A stretch of DNA of 9,158 nucleotides from Methanolinea sp. (GCA_013331225.1 DUGV01000032.1:1-9158), one strand, 5' to 3'; shown: positions 1-6,734, counted from the first letter of the stretch. The notes: a model not told the origin generated them from the sequence alone. Numbers and translations: made by a program.

Positions 1-410
1 CAGCCGTAACCACCGGGAAAGGGACACAGGGCCCTGTCAAGCGCTGGGGAATCAAGCTTCGGAAGCGAAAGCATTCGAGGGGAGGAAAGAAGCGCCATGT
101 GGGTAACCTGGGGCCATGGAACCCTCACCACGTGCGCTGGCAGGTACCCCAGATGGGACAGATGGGGTACCAGCAAAGGACCGAGTTCAACAAGCGCATC
201 CTCAAGATCGGAGAGAACGGTGCCGAGATCAGCCCGGCAGGCGGCTTTTTGCATTACGGCATGCTGAAGAACCCCTACGTGCTGATCAAGGGATCCATTC
301 CCGGCCCTGTCAAGCGCCTTGTACGCATCCGCCCCGCCATGAGACAGGGAGAGCATGTGGCCAGGCAGCCGGCGATCGAGTTTGTGAGCATGGAGAGCAA
401 GCAGGGGTGA
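1..410 (+). CDS. rpl3: 50S ribosomal protein uL3, C-terminal part (5' end outside window)
   Basis: Only the last 135 codons are present; the frame is open from base 3 to the TGA at 408-410. uL3 is an early-binding large-subunit protein whose extension reaches the peptidyl-transferase centre. The visible part has archaeal/eukaryotic hallmarks: [10 protein letters not shown] near its start, a basic [12 protein letters not shown] stretch, then [13 protein letters not shown], which corresponds to the tryptophan-finger loop of the yeast protein (Trp codon at 117-119), followed by [13 protein letters not shown] and GGFLHYG. The last third carries the family's second GP-V-KR-type turn ([13 protein letters not shown]). 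No frameshift or early stop is seen. The true start lies upstream of the window, so the GTG at 99 is not a start. It is followed after 7 bases by uL4, whose SD overlaps this gene's stop codon. Confidence 0.97.
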   Translation, partial: AVTTGKGTQGPVKRWGIKLRKRKHSRGGKKRHVGNLGPWNPHHVRWQVPQMGQMGYQQRTEFNKRILKIGENGAEISPAGGFLHYGMLKNPYVLIKGSIPGPVKRLVRIRPAMRQGEHVARQPAIEFVSMESKQG

Positions 411-411
411 T
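404..411 (+). promoter_or_regulatory. Ribosome binding site of uL4, overlapping the uL3 stop
   Basis: GGGGTGAT is complementary to the 3' end of archaeal 16S rRNA apart from one base of the GGAGGTGAT consensus. It sits six bases before the uL4 ATG and contains the uL3 TGA stop, so termination of uL3 brings a ribosome onto this site. Confidence 0.8.
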
Positions 412-417
412 ACTACG

Positions 418-1164
418 ATGAAAGCACAGGTATACTCACTCGAAGGAACAGTTGCCGGGGAGATCGAACTTCCGCCGGTATTCTCTGAAGAGTTCCGCCC
501 CGACCTGATCAAAAAGGCGGTCATCGCCCTGCAGAGCACCCGGCGCCAGCCTCATGGGACCTACCCGTATGCCGGCATTCTCTCATCAGCGCAGAGCTGG
601 GGATCAGGACGCGGCGTAGCCCAGCTCCCGAGGATAAAAGGCGGTTCACGGGCTGCAAAAATCCCCCAGGCCAGGGGTGGCCGGGAGGCTCACCCGCCGG
701 TGGTCCAGAAGGTGCTGGTCCGCCACATCAACAAGAAAGAGAAACAGAAGGCATTCAGGTCAGCCCTTGCCGCGACTGTCAGCGAGGACCTGGTCAGGGC
801 CCGCGGACACGCGTTCACCTGCCAGGTGCCCCTGGTGATAGAGGACCGGTTCGGCGAGCTCGGCAAAACGAGCGAGATCATCTCTGCCCTTGCAGCGGTG
901 GGGGTGCTTCAGGACGTGGAGCGGGCAAAGGCCAGCAAGAAGGTCCGTGCCGGACGCGGGAAGATGAGAGGCCGCCGCTACAAGCAGCGGAAGAGCCTCC
1001 TGATCGTGACCGCGGATACCCCTCTCAGGGCTGCAGGGAACCTTGCCGGCGTGGACGTCGCCACGGTGGAGCAGCTGAACTGCGAGCTTCTTGCGCCGGG
1101 AACGCAGGCCGGCCGGCTCACGGTGTGGACCGAGAGCGCGCTCATGAAACTCGGAGGGCAGTAA
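418..1164 (+). CDS. rpl4: 50S ribosomal protein uL4 (archaeal L4 type)
   Basis: This is a complete 248-residue protein. uL4 binds 23S rRNA domain I early in assembly and its extended loop lines part of the exit tunnel. Archaeal/eukaryotic features are the start MKAQVYSLEG, the segment RRQPHGTYPYAG, and the glycine/arginine-rich tunnel loop at about residues 58-95 (WGSGRGVAQLPRIKGG, then ARGGREAHPP). Later come KKEKQKAFRSALAAT, typical of the family, and the basic segment GRGKMRGRRYKQRKS, followed by the closing Rossmann-like part. The length is normal for archaeal L4. The ATG at 418 has a strong SD, GGGGTGAT at 404-411, six bases upstream. In bacteria L4 represses the S10 operon; nothing here shows that it does so in this organism. 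Confidence 0.97.
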   Translation: MKAQVYSLEGTVAGEIELPPVFSEEFRPDLIKKAVIALQSTRRQPHGTYPYAGILSSAQSWGSGRGVAQLPRIKGGSRAAKIPQARGGREAHPPVVQKVLVRHINKKEKQKAFRSALAATVSEDLVRARGHAFTCQVPLVIEDRFGELGKTSEIISALAAVGVLQDVERAKASKKVRAGRGKMRGRRYKQRKSLLIVTADTPLRAAGNLAGVDVATVEQLNCELLAPGTQAGRLTVWTESALMKLGGQ

Positions 1165-1165
1165 T

Positions 1166-1414
1166 ATGGTACTTCGTTACCCGTTCGTCACAGAGAAGGC
1201 CATGATGATGCTCGAGAACCAGAACAAGCTTCAGTTCGTGGTCGAGAGCAACGCCACCAAGAACCAGATCAAGCGCGAGATCGAGCGGGCCTTTGCGCAG
1301 GAAGTCAGCCATGTGTCCACCATGATGGCCATGGATGGCAGGAAGAAGGCGGTAATCAGTTTCGCCAACGAGAAAGCGGCCGAGGAGATTCTCAGCCGGC
1401 TTGGCATCATGTAG
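1166..1414 (+). CDS. rpl23: 50S ribosomal protein uL23
   Basis: A complete 82-residue protein, the usual size for archaeal L23. It sits at the exit of the peptide tunnel, where the signal recognition particle and other nascent-chain factors dock. Diagnostic segments are the N-terminal RYPFVTEKAMMMLE, then KLQFVVESNATKNQIKREIERAF, matching the archaeal pattern F-V---A-K--IK-A-E--F. The end, KKAVISFANEKAAEEILSRLGIM, is close to the archaeal consensus ending in a short hydrophobic tail. The ATG at 1166 follows the uL4 stop by one base (TAATATGG junction). A GGAGG SD at 1153-1157 lies in the last codons of uL4. This tight spacing fits translational coupling to uL4. Confidence 0.96.
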   Translation: MVLRYPFVTEKAMMMLENQNKLQFVVESNATKNQIKREIERAFAQEVSHVSTMMAMDGRKKAVISFANEKAAEEILSRLGIM

Positions 1415-1417
1415 GTG
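1413..1417 (+). promoter_or_regulatory. Ribosome binding site that fixes the uL2 start
   Basis: AGGTG begins inside the uL23 stop codon and lies six bases before the ATG at 1424. The GTG at 1415, which would add three residues, is part of this SD and so is unlikely to be the start codon. Confidence 0.7.
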
Positions 1418-1423
1418 GGGAAG

Positions 1424-2140
1424 ATGGGACATCGCATAACCACACAGAGCCGGGGGAAAGGAGGTCCGACCTACCGGGCTCCCTCCCACCGGTACAAGGC
1501 CGCATTGCGGCACGTGAGCAGCGGCGAGATCACGGTGCACGGGAAGGTCGAGGATATCGAGCATGACCCGGCAAGGCACGCACCGATCGCCCTGGTGAGG
1601 CTCGAGAACGGCAGCAAGGTCTACATGCTGATCACCGAGGGCATGGGCGTCGGCGACAGTGTCGCATGGGGTGCGGAAGCCGATGTGCGGAACGGGAACA
1701 CCCTTCCGCTCGGTGCAATCCCCACAGGGACGTTTATCTGCAACATCGAGGCGCAGCCAAACGACGGAGGTAAGTTCGTCCGTTCCGGGGGCGTACAGGC
1801 AGTTGTGGTCGACAAGAGCGAGGGCCGGGTCGGCGTGACCATGCCGAGCGGCAAGACCAAATGGTTCAACGACCGCTGCCGGGCAACGGTCGGGATCGTT
1901 GCCGGCGGAGGCAGGGGCGAGAAGCCCTTCGTCAAGGCCGGGAAGAAGTTCCACAAGATGCGGAACACCGCGTCCAACTGGCCCCGCGTGAGGGGAGTGG
2001 CGATGAACGTGATCGACCATCCCTTCGGGGGCGGAGGACACCAGCACCCAGGGCGGCCGAAGACGGTCGCCCGCGGGACCTCGCCAGGACGCGCTGTCGG
2101 GCACATGGCTGCCAGGAAAACGGGGCTTTCTAAGAAGTGA
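1424..2140 (+). CDS. rpl2: 50S ribosomal protein uL2
   Basis: A complete protein of 238 residues from the preferred ATG at 1424. That start gives MGHRITTQSRGKGG, the standard archaeal N-terminus; the in-frame GTG at 1415 would add only MGK and overlaps the SD. uL2 is a primary 23S rRNA-binding protein at the subunit interface, needed for peptidyl-transferase assembly. The OB-fold part (about residues 35-110) includes VEDIEHDPARHAPIALV, and the SH3-like part follows. The C-terminal loop has the conserved HPFGGGGHQHPGRPKT (residues 199-214), containing the histidine equivalent to the functionally important one in bacterial L2. The basic end, GHMAARKTG, is typical. The gene is intact. It is followed after 11 bases by uS19. 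Confidence 0.97.
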   Translation: MGHRITTQSRGKGGPTYRAPSHRYKAALRHVSSGEITVHGKVEDIEHDPARHAPIALVRLENGSKVYMLITEGMGVGDSVAWGAEADVRNGNTLPLGAIPTGTFICNIEAQPNDGGKFVRSGGVQAVVVDKSEGRVGVTMPSGKTKWFNDRCRATVGIVAGGGRGEKPFVKAGKKFHKMRNTASNWPRVRGVAMNVIDHPFGGGGHQHPGRPKTVARGTSPGRAVGHMAARKTGLSKK

Positions 2141-2145
2141 GAGGT
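2141..2145 (+). promoter_or_regulatory. Ribosome binding site that fixes the uS19 start
   Basis: GAGGT immediately follows the uL2 TGA and lies six bases before the ATG at 2152. The longer reading frame from GTG 2137 would start upstream of this site, so the short start is preferred. Confidence 0.7.
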
Positions 2146-2151
2146 AAGACA

Positions 2152-2565
2152 ATGGCAAAGAAGACACAGAAGAGACTTCCGAGGCGGCGCGAGGAGTTCA
2201 CCTACCGGGGGTTCCGGCTGGACGACCTGCGTGCGATGGGAATGTCCGAACTGGTACCACTGATGCCGTCCCGCGCCCGCCGAAAGGTGAACCGTGGCCT
2301 CACCCGGGGCGAGGAGCACCTCCTCACACAGTTCCGGAAAGGCGACGGTGCGATCCGCACTCACCTGCGTGACATGATCATCACGCCGGAGATGGTGGGA
2401 AGGCCGGTGGAGATCCACAACGGGAAGGAGTTCGTCAAAGTGGAGATCCAGCCCGAATCCCTCTTCCACTACCTGGGCGAGTTCGCCCCAACAAGGAAGA
2501 AGGTGAGCCATGGGAGCGCCGGTATCGGAGCGACCCGGTCGAGCAAGTACGTGCCGCTGAAGTGA
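2152..2565 (+). CDS. rps19: 30S ribosomal protein uS19 (archaeal S15e-like form)
   Basis: A complete 137-residue protein from the ATG at 2152 ([20 protein letters not shown]). uS19 binds the head of the small subunit next to uS13. The long N-terminal region with [19 protein letters not shown] and [17 protein letters not shown] is the archaeal/eukaryotic form and is absent from bacterial S19. The core at residues 90-115 fits the S19 family signature (NGK at 90-92, then LGEFAPT at 108-114). The C-terminal [18 protein letters not shown] is typical of archaeal members. The upstream GTG at 2137 is rejected because the GAGGT site lies between it and the ATG. The stop is followed within five bases by the uL22 start. 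Confidence 0.96.
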   Translation: MAKKTQKRLPRRREEFTYRGFRLDDLRAMGMSELVPLMPSRARRKVNRGLTRGEEHLLTQFRKGDGAIRTHLRDMIITPEMVGRPVEIHNGKEFVKVEIQPESLFHYLGEFAPTRKKVSHGSAGIGATRSSKYVPLK

Positions 2566-2566
2566 T
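2562..2566 (+). promoter_or_regulatory. Probable weak ribosome binding site of uL22
   Basis: GTGAT overlaps the uS19 stop codon and matches the 3' half of the GGAGGTGAT consensus, four bases before the ATG at 2571. It is the weakest SD in the block, so uL22 may depend on ribosomes finishing uS19. Confidence 0.4.
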
Positions 2567-2570
2567 GGAT

Positions 2571-3032
2571 ATGGCAAGAACACTCTATTCACAGGATGTC
2601 GATGGCGACAACGTGGCGCGGGGAAAGGCGAACGAGCTTCCCATCTCCCCGAAGCATGCCATGGAGATAGCCAGCTTCATCAAGTTCAAGCGCACGGGAG
2701 AAGCCATCTCCTACCTCGAGCAGGTCATCGACCAGAAGAAGGCCATCCCCTTCCGGAGGTTCAACCGGAAGGTGGCCCACAAGCGCGGCCTTGAAGGATG
2801 GGATGCAGGACGCTATCCAAAAAAGGCGTCCCATGCATACATCCGGCTCCTGCAGTCAGTCGTAAAGAACGCCGAGTACATCGGCCTCGACATTGAAAAA
2901 CTGGAGATCGTGCATGTCTCGGCCAACCGCGGCCGCGGCTTCCGGGGCATGTTCCCGAGGGCCATGGGCAGGGCGACCCCCAAGCGCAGGGAGACCGTGA
3001 ACATCGAAATCGTGGTCAGGGAAGTGCAGTAA
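2571..3032 (+). CDS. rpl22: 50S ribosomal protein uL22
   Basis: A complete 153-residue protein from the ATG at 2571. The archaeal N-terminus [19 protein letters not shown] makes this start more likely than the in-frame ATG at 2565 (two residues longer) or GTG at 2562. uL22 contacts all 23S rRNA domains, and its long beta-hairpin lines the exit tunnel near the constriction. Visible features are [12 protein letters not shown] (residues 22-33), the archaeal insertion [18 protein letters not shown] (60-77), and [23 protein letters not shown]. The hairpin at about 115-140 is rich in Arg and Gly ([19 protein letters not shown]). The length is normal for Archaea. Its TAA stop shares one base with the uS3 ATG. 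Confidence 0.96.
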   Translation: MARTLYSQDVDGDNVARGKANELPISPKHAMEIASFIKFKRTGEAISYLEQVIDQKKAIPFRRFNRKVAHKRGLEGWDAGRYPKKASHAYIRLLQSVVKNAEYIGLDIEKLEIVHVSANRGRGFRGMFPRAMGRATPKRRETVNIEIVVREVQ

Positions 3033-3745
3033 TGGCAGTAGAAAGAAAATTCGTGGCTGAAGGCGTACGAAAGGCCCGCGTGGAGAAGCACTTAAAGAAG
3101 GAGCTGAAGCGGGCGGGGTACGGCGGCATGGACCTGCAGCGCACTCCCCTGGGGACCCAGGTCACCATATTCGCGGAGAAACCCGGTATCGTGATTGGAA
3201 AGGGTGGAAAAGTCGTCAGGCAGCTCACCCAGGACCTTGCTACCGATTTCGCGGTTGAGTCACCCCAGATCGAGGTGCAGCAGGTTCAAAATCCCAGTTT
3301 CAATGCCCAGATCATGGCAGAGAGGCTGGCAAACGCCCTCGAACGCGGCTGGTACTTCAGGAAGGCCGGCCAGAGCATCATCCGACGCGTGATGGAGGCA
3401 GGAGCGCTCGGGTGCGAAGTGGTCATCGCCGGGAAACTGACCGGAGCCCGCGCCCGGGTCCAGAAGTTCTCCGATGGCTACATCAAGCACTGCGGAGAGC
3501 CCTCGAACACCATCGTCGAGAAAGGTTACGCGGTTGCGGTCAAGAAACTGGGCGTCATCGGGGTCCAGGTCAAGATCATCCCCGCCGGTGCGAAGATCCC
3601 CGATCACTTCGAGGTGACCGCAAAGAGGGAGAAGCCCCGCGTCGCCGAGGAGATTGCAGTGACATCTGTCGGCGAGGAGGTCCTCGAGGAGATCCCGGAA
3701 GGGCCCGATGACTTCAACGAGGAGAAACTGCTGGGGAGGAAGTAG
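3032..3745 (+). CDS. rps3: 30S ribosomal protein uS3, KH-domain protein
   Basis: A complete 237-residue protein. uS3 sits at the mRNA entry side of the small-subunit head. The type-2 KH domain spans about residues 15-90 and has its GxxG loop at 56-59 (PGIVIGKGGKVVRQL). The C-terminal S3 domain (about 95-190) includes GYIKHCGEPSNTIVEKGYAV and ends at KIIPAGAKIPDHFEV. Residues after about 200 form a hydrophilic tail rich in Glu/Asp (EEVLEEIPEGPDDFNEE) before the basic end LLGRK. Such tails vary between archaeal lineages. The start overlaps the uL22 stop by one base (TAATG) and no strong SD is seen, so coupled initiation is likely. The last codons carry the SD of uL29. Confidence 0.97.
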   Translation: MAVERKFVAEGVRKARVEKHLKKELKRAGYGGMDLQRTPLGTQVTIFAEKPGIVIGKGGKVVRQLTQDLATDFAVESPQIEVQQVQNPSFNAQIMAERLANALERGWYFRKAGQSIIRRVMEAGALGCEVVIAGKLTGARARVQKFSDGYIKHCGEPSNTIVEKGYAVAVKKLGVIGVQVKIIPAGAKIPDHFEVTAKREKPRVAEEIAVTSVGEEVLEEIPEGPDDFNEEKLLGRK

Positions 3746-3746
3746 G

Positions 3747-3950
3747 ATGGCCATATTCCGTGCACAGGAAGTGCGGCAGCTCTCGGACGTGGAGCTGCAG
3801 GAGCAGATGGAGAAGCTCAAGATAGAGCTGATCCAGCACAACGGGAAGGTCAGCGCAGGGGGTTCCACTGAGAATCCCGGCCGGATCAGGGAACTGCGCC
3901 GGACCATCGCCCGGATGATGACCGAAGCGAACAGCAGGAGACGCGGGTAA
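3747..3950 (+). CDS. rpl29: 50S ribosomal protein uL29
   Basis: A 67-residue protein, the normal size for L29, folding as a helical hairpin near the tunnel exit beside uL23. The start is the ATG at 3747 (MAIFRAQEVRQLSDVEL). A longer in-frame extension back to 3708 reads non-family residues inside uS3 and is rejected. GGGGAGGA at 3733-3740 lies six bases upstream as SD. Diagnostic residues are the first helix, ELQEQMEKLKIELIQHNGKV (17-35), the Gly-rich turn SAGGSTENPGRIREL, and the second helix, RRTIARMMTEANSR, corresponding to the family's R---AR--T pattern. The Rpp29 gene begins one base after its stop. In several other archaea an eIF1/SUI1 gene stands here. Confidence 0.95.
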   Translation: MAIFRAQEVRQLSDVELQEQMEKLKIELIQHNGKVSAGGSTENPGRIRELRRTIARMMTEANSRRRG

Positions 3951-3951
3951 G

Positions 3952-4236
3952 ATGATCTCCCCCCGGAACATCCTCAGGCACGAGCTCATCGGCCTGGATG
4001 TCACCGTGGTGGAGGCGAGCAACCCCGCGCTGACCGGCCTCTCGGGGCGGATTATCGATGAGACCAGGAATACACTGGTCATCCATGGTGACCGCGGAAA
4101 GAAGAGGGTCCAGAAACACAGGACCCGCTTCCGCGTCACCCTTCCGGATGGCGTCCTGGTGGAGATAGACGGCTCCGCGCTGGTCATGGCACCAGAGAGG
4201 CGTATCAGCGCATTGCATAAGACCAGAGGGAAATAA
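3952..4236 (+). CDS. rnp1: Ribonuclease P protein component 1 (Rpp29/Pop4 family)
   Basis: A complete 94-residue protein. Rpp29 is a subunit of archaeal RNase P, which removes the 5' leader of pre-tRNA; it pairs with Rpp21 and binds the specificity part of the RNase P RNA. The fold is a small Sm-like beta-barrel. Family motifs are [19 protein letters not shown] (residues 7-25), [15 protein letters not shown] (30-44) and the final strand [15 protein letters not shown] (70-84). Basic residues 49-61 ([13 protein letters not shown]) probably contact RNA. The length fits compact archaeal homologues. The gene lies one base after uL29, and its TAA overlaps the uS17 ATG, so it is embedded in the ribosomal transcript. 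The nearest GGAG (3937-3940) is 11 bases upstream, a rather long SD spacing. Confidence 0.93.
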   Translation: MISPRNILRHELIGLDVTVVEASNPALTGLSGRIIDETRNTLVIHGDRGKKRVQKHRTRFRVTLPDGVLVEIDGSALVMAPERRISALHKTRGK

Positions 4237-4562
4237 TGGCAAACAACATCGGATTGAGCGTCAGGCAGCCCGAGAGGGAATGTGACGACGCAAATTGTCC
4301 GTTTCACGGCACTTTACCGGTGCGCGGCCAGGTGATCACCGGCAAAGTCGTGAGCGACCGGATGATTGGAACGGTGGTGGTAGAGCGGGCATACCTGCAC
4401 TACGTGGGCAAATACAACCGCTACGAAAAGCGGAACAGCAAGATCCATGCCCACAACCCCCCCTGCATTCAGGCGAGGACCGGTGATACCGTGCGCATCG
4501 CAGAGTGCAGGCCGCTCTCAAAGACCACCACCTTTGTCGTGGTGGAGGTGCAGCCATCATGA
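4236..4562 (+). CDS. rps17: 30S ribosomal protein uS17 (archaeal S17/S11e type)
   Basis: A complete 108-residue OB-fold protein that binds 16S rRNA early in small-subunit assembly. It has the archaeal N-terminal extension with [17 protein letters not shown] (Cys16, Cys21, His24), absent from the shorter bacterial protein. The OB-fold core holds [31 protein letters not shown]. The S17 signature is intact at residues 83-95 ([13 protein letters not shown]) and is followed by [10 protein letters not shown]. Whether the cysteines bind metal cannot be told from sequence. The start overlaps the Rpp29 stop by one base (TAATG). The last codons (VEV) contain the SD of uL14, and the stop overlaps the uL14 start in ATGA. 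Confidence 0.96.
   Translation: MANNIGLSVRQPERECDDANCPFHGTLPVRGQVITGKVVSDRMIGTVVVERAYLHYVGKYNRYEKRNSKIHAHNPPCIQARTGDTVRIAECRPLSKTTTFVVVEVQPS
4544..4550 (+). promoter_or_regulatory. Ribosome binding site of uL14 inside uS17
   Basis: GGAGGTG lies eight bases before the ATG at 4559. It is read as part of Val-Glu-Val near the end of uS17 and excludes the longer in-frame start at 4505. Confidence 0.8.
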
Positions 4563-4957
4563 AGGCAAAGCAGTCGAACATCCCGAGAGCACTCTCCACC
4601 GGCAGCCGGATGACCTGTGCGGACAACACCGGCGCCCGGGAAGTCCAGATCGTGTCAGTGTTCGGGTATCACGGCGTGCGCAGGCGGCAGCCCAAGATGG
4701 GGCTCGGCGATATCGCCACCGTGAGTGCGAAAAAAGGCACCCCCGACATGCGCCGCAAACTCGTGCGGGCCGTGGTGATCCGGCAGAAGAAGGAGATGCG
4801 CAGACCGAGCGGGCTGCGGGTCGGTTTTGAGGACAACGCCGTCGTCGTGGTGGACGAGAAGAACGAGCCGCGCGGGACGGAGATCAAGGGCCCGGTCGCC
4901 AGGGAAGTGGCGGAGCGGTTCCCGAAGATCGGCTCCATGGCCACCATTATCGTGTGA
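4559..4957 (+). CDS. rpl14: 50S ribosomal protein uL14
   Basis: A complete 132-residue protein from the ATG at 4559, which overlaps the uS17 TGA (ATGA). uL14 lies at the subunit interface and is the docking site of anti-association factors such as aIF6. Visible family features are [17 protein letters not shown] (residues 13-29), then [19 protein letters not shown]. The L14 signature spans about 71-97 ([15 protein letters not shown], then FEDNAVVV). The C-terminus ends in the conserved [22 protein letters not shown] pattern, in which the stretch before the final hydrophobic strand is the usual L14 end. The length agrees with archaeal relatives. It is followed after ten bases by uL24. Confidence 0.97.
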   Translation: MKAKQSNIPRALSTGSRMTCADNTGAREVQIVSVFGYHGVRRRQPKMGLGDIATVSAKKGTPDMRRKLVRAVVIRQKKEMRRPSGLRVGFEDNAVVVVDEKNEPRGTEIKGPVAREVAERFPKIGSMATIIV

Positions 4958-4967
4958 GGGATTGGCC

Positions 4968-5333
4968 ATGGTGAGGATCGAGAGTACACAACCAAGAAAG
5001 CAGAGGAAGGCCAGGTATACCGCGCCAACCCACGCCAGGGGCCGTTTCCTCAATGCACCGCTTGCGCCGGACCTCCGGAAGCAGTACAACACCCGCAGCG
5101 TGCGCGTGGTGGTGGGAGACACGGTCAAGGTGCTCAGGGGCGAGTCGGCCGGAACTGAAGGACCTGTGGACGAAGTGGACACAAGGAAGTCCCGCATCGT
5201 CGTCCAGGGTGTCTCAATTCCCAAGTCGGACGGGACGGAGATGCCAAGACCCGTCTCGCCTTCCAACGTGCAGATCACCAAACTGAACCTGAAGGATCCG
5301 CGGAGAGCGGCGTCCCTGGGGGAGAGTGAATAA
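4968..5333 (+). CDS. rpl24: 50S ribosomal protein uL24 (KOW protein)
   Basis: A complete 121-residue protein from the ATG at 4968 (MVRIESTQPRKQRKARYTAP). An open extension back to 4827 lies within uL14 and reads Arg/Ser-rich shadow sequence, so it is rejected. GTGAGGG at 4954-4960, overlapping the uL14 stop, is the SD, seven bases upstream. uL24 starts large-subunit assembly by binding the 5' end of 23S rRNA and lies near the tunnel exit. The archaeal basic N-terminus (PRKQRKARYTAPTHARGRF) precedes the central KOW motif at about 47-75 (VVVGDTVKVLRGESAGTEG). The later part, RPVSPSNVQITKLNL, fits the archaeal/eukaryotic form (L26e-like). The stop overlaps the eS4 start by one base. Confidence 0.95.
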   Translation: MVRIESTQPRKQRKARYTAPTHARGRFLNAPLAPDLRKQYNTRSVRVVVGDTVKVLRGESAGTEGPVDEVDTRKSRIVVQGVSIPKSDGTEMPRPVSPSNVQITKLNLKDPRRAASLGESE

Positions 5334-6058
5334 TGTCAGACCACCTAAAGAGGCTCAATGCCCCCAAGTCCTGGCACATTGCCAGAAAGACGGAGAAGTT
5401 CATCGCCAGGACCTCCCCCGGACCGCACAACGCCAACGCCATGCCGGTGGCGGTGTGGCTCCGCGACCACATGCGCTTTGCCTCCAACATGAAGGAGGTC
5501 AAGCAGATCCTGGTCCAGAAGGATGTCATCATCAACGGCAAGCCATGCCGGAACCCCAGGATGGGAATCGGTATCTTCGACATCATCTCTGTCCCCAGGA
5601 TCAACAAGCATTACCGCATCCTGCGTGACAAGAGGGGGCGGCACAAGACCATCGAGATCGATGCCGAGTCGGCAAAGAGCCGCCTGGCAAAGATCCGGAA
5701 CAAGACGATTGTCCCGGGTGGAAAGGTGCAGCTCAACCTGCGGTTCGGCGCAAACGTGCTTGCAGACAACACCTACAAGCCCGGGGACTCCGTGGTCATC
5801 TCCCTTGAACCCGAGAACCGGTTCGCAATCCTCGACCACTTCCCGTTCGCTGTCGGCAACATGGCCATGGTCATCGGGGGAAAGCATTCGGGCATTGTCG
5901 CCCGCATCGTGGGGATAGAGAAGGTGCCGGGGAGCGTGCCGAACCGTGTGCTCCTGGAAGACCCCGAGAGCAAGGTGCGCTTCGAGACCATCGACGAGTA
6001 CATCTACATGGTGGGCCGCGAACAGCCGGCCCTCACCGAGTGGGGGATTGAAGAATGA
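5333..6058 (+). CDS. rps4e: 30S ribosomal protein eS4
   Basis: A complete 241-residue protein. eS4 occurs in archaea and eukaryotes but not bacteria, so it is strong evidence for an archaeal origin. The N-terminus DHLKRLNAPKSWHIARKTEKF (residues 3-23) is the classic eS4 opening. An S4-type RNA-binding region lies at about 40-90 (LRDHMRFASNMKEVKQIL, then VIINGKPCRNPRMGIGIFD). The central domain follows, with GGKVQLNLRFGANVL (129-143), and a KOW motif near 174-200 (VGNMAMVIGGKHSGIVARI). The length is normal for Archaea. The start overlaps the uL24 TAA by one base. Its last bases overlap uL5 by four (ATGA). Lying between uL24 and uL5, it interrupts the bacterial spc gene order, as usual in archaea. 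Confidence 0.97.
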   Translation: MSDHLKRLNAPKSWHIARKTEKFIARTSPGPHNANAMPVAVWLRDHMRFASNMKEVKQILVQKDVIINGKPCRNPRMGIGIFDIISVPRINKHYRILRDKRGRHKTIEIDAESAKSRLAKIRNKTIVPGGKVQLNLRFGANVLADNTYKPGDSVVISLEPENRFAILDHFPFAVGNMAMVIGGKHSGIVARIVGIEKVPGSVPNRVLLEDPESKVRFETIDEYIYMVGREQPALTEWGIEE

Positions 6059-6561
6059 ACCCAATGCGCGATGTCTTTGTGGAGAAGGTCGTGGTGCACA
6101 TGGGGGTCGGCGAGGCCGGTGACAAGCTGACAAAGGCCGTGGACCTGATGAAGACCATCACGGGAGGCACGCCGGTGCGCAGCAATGCCAAGCAGACCAA
6201 CACTACGTTCGGCATCCGGAAAGGCGCCCCTATCAGCTGCCGGGTCACCCTTCGCGGCGAAAAGGCGACGAACTTCCTCAACACGGCGCTCGGCATCGTG
6301 GACAGGCGGATCAGCGGGAGCCAGATCGATCGCCGCGGGAACTTCTCGTTCGGCGTCGAGGAGCACACCGATTTCCCAGGGATGAGCTACGACCCCCAGA
6401 TCGGCATCTACGGCATGGACATCAATGTCGTCCTTGCCCGCCGGGGAATCCGCATATCCCGGAGAGCGACGGAGCAGCGCAAGCTTCCCCAGAAACAGCA
6501 GGTAGGCCAGGAGGATGCAATTGCATTCCTCAAGTCAGGCCACCAGGTGGAGGTGCTCTGA
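6055..6561 (+). CDS. rpl5: 50S ribosomal protein uL5
   Basis: A complete 168-residue protein. uL5 carries 5S rRNA into the central protuberance together with uL18, which is encoded later in this block. The start at 6055 overlaps the eS4 stop (ATGA); an alternative ATG three codons later (6064) cannot be excluded. Family features are [20 protein letters not shown] (residues 9-28), the L5 loop [20 protein letters not shown] (42-61), and [14 protein letters not shown]. The C-terminal part has [19 protein letters not shown] (95-113), the archaeal/eukaryotic version of the L5 hairpin. The end is GHQVEVL. Its Val-Glu-Val codons contain the SD for uS14. No disruption is seen. Confidence 0.97.
   Translation: MNPMRDVFVEKVVVHMGVGEAGDKLTKAVDLMKTITGGTPVRSNAKQTNTTFGIRKGAPISCRVTLRGEKATNFLNTALGIVDRRISGSQIDRRGNFSFGVEEHTDFPGMSYDPQIGIYGMDINVVLARRGIRISRRATEQRKLPQKQQVGQEDAIAFLKSGHQVEVL
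6549..6555 (+). promoter_or_regulatory. Ribosome binding site of uS14 inside uL5
   Basis: GGAGGTG lies seven bases before the ATG at 6563 and is read as Val-Glu-Val in the last codons of uL5. This identifies 6563 rather than the longer in-frame start at 6515 as the uS14 start. Confidence 0.8.
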
Positions 6562-6562
6562 A

Positions 6563-6718
6563 ATGGGCGGAGAAAAGACCAAGAAATACGGCCGCGGTGC
6601 AAACGAGTGCAAGATGTGCGGCCGGAAACAGGCCCTGGTGCGGCGCTACAACATCATGTTCTGCCGCCAGTGCTTCCGCGAGTGGGCACAGAAGATGGGC
6701 TTTAAAAAGATGAACTAG
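6563..6718 (+). CDS. rps14: 30S ribosomal protein uS14, zinc-ribbon form
   Basis: A very short, complete protein of 51 residues from the ATG at 6563. uS14 sits in the head of the small subunit near uS3 and uS10. It has four cysteines in CX2C-X14-CX2C (Cys16, Cys19, Cys34, Cys37), the zinc-binding form shared by archaeal S14 and eukaryotic S29. The zinc ligands are set in [10 protein letters not shown] and [11 protein letters not shown]. The N-terminus is basic ([10 protein letters not shown]) and the C-terminus MGFKKMN is typical. The length is normal for the archaeal protein; an upstream extension to 6515 is uL5 sequence in another frame. It begins one base after the uL5 stop and is followed by a 16-base gap to uS8. 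Confidence 0.96.
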   Translation: MGGEKTKKYGRGANECKMCGRKQALVRRYNIMFCRQCFREWAQKMGFKKMN

Positions 6719-6734
6719 AGGGAGCGTCAGGCTT

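Noticed and set aside
79..99. SD-like GGGGAGGAAAG followed by GTG at 99 inside uL3, a possible internal start
   Set aside because: The frame is open and homologous to uL3 upstream to the window edge, and the purine run encodes the basic RGGKKR stretch expected in this protein.
1142..2167. Long minus-strand open frame (341 codons) opposite uL2 and uL23
   Set aside because: It lies entirely opposite conserved ribosomal genes, its translation is rich in Pro, His, Leu and Arg with no recognisable domain, and long antisense frames are expected in G+C-rich coding DNA.
1621..2592. Minus-strand open frame (323 codons) opposite uL2 and uS19
   Set aside because: No family resemblance and no plausible SD context; it overlaps the other antisense frame in a different register. 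Both are shadows of strongly conserved plus-strand genes.
5345..6133. Minus-strand open frame (262 codons) opposite eS4
   Set aside because: The translation has low-complexity Asp/Val/His/Leu-rich composition typical of the reverse complement of G+C-rich genes, with no motif seen.
6055..6200. Start of the uL5 gene examined for a uS8-binding mimic like the bacterial spc repressor site
   Set aside because: No convincing helix with the bacterial uS8-site features was seen by eye; a covariance search would be needed, and archaeal operons differ in such sites.
6719..6734. The uS14/uS8 gap examined for a terminator or a regulatory RNA
   Set aside because: It is only 16 bases, mostly the uS8 SD; no inverted repeat or T-run is present.
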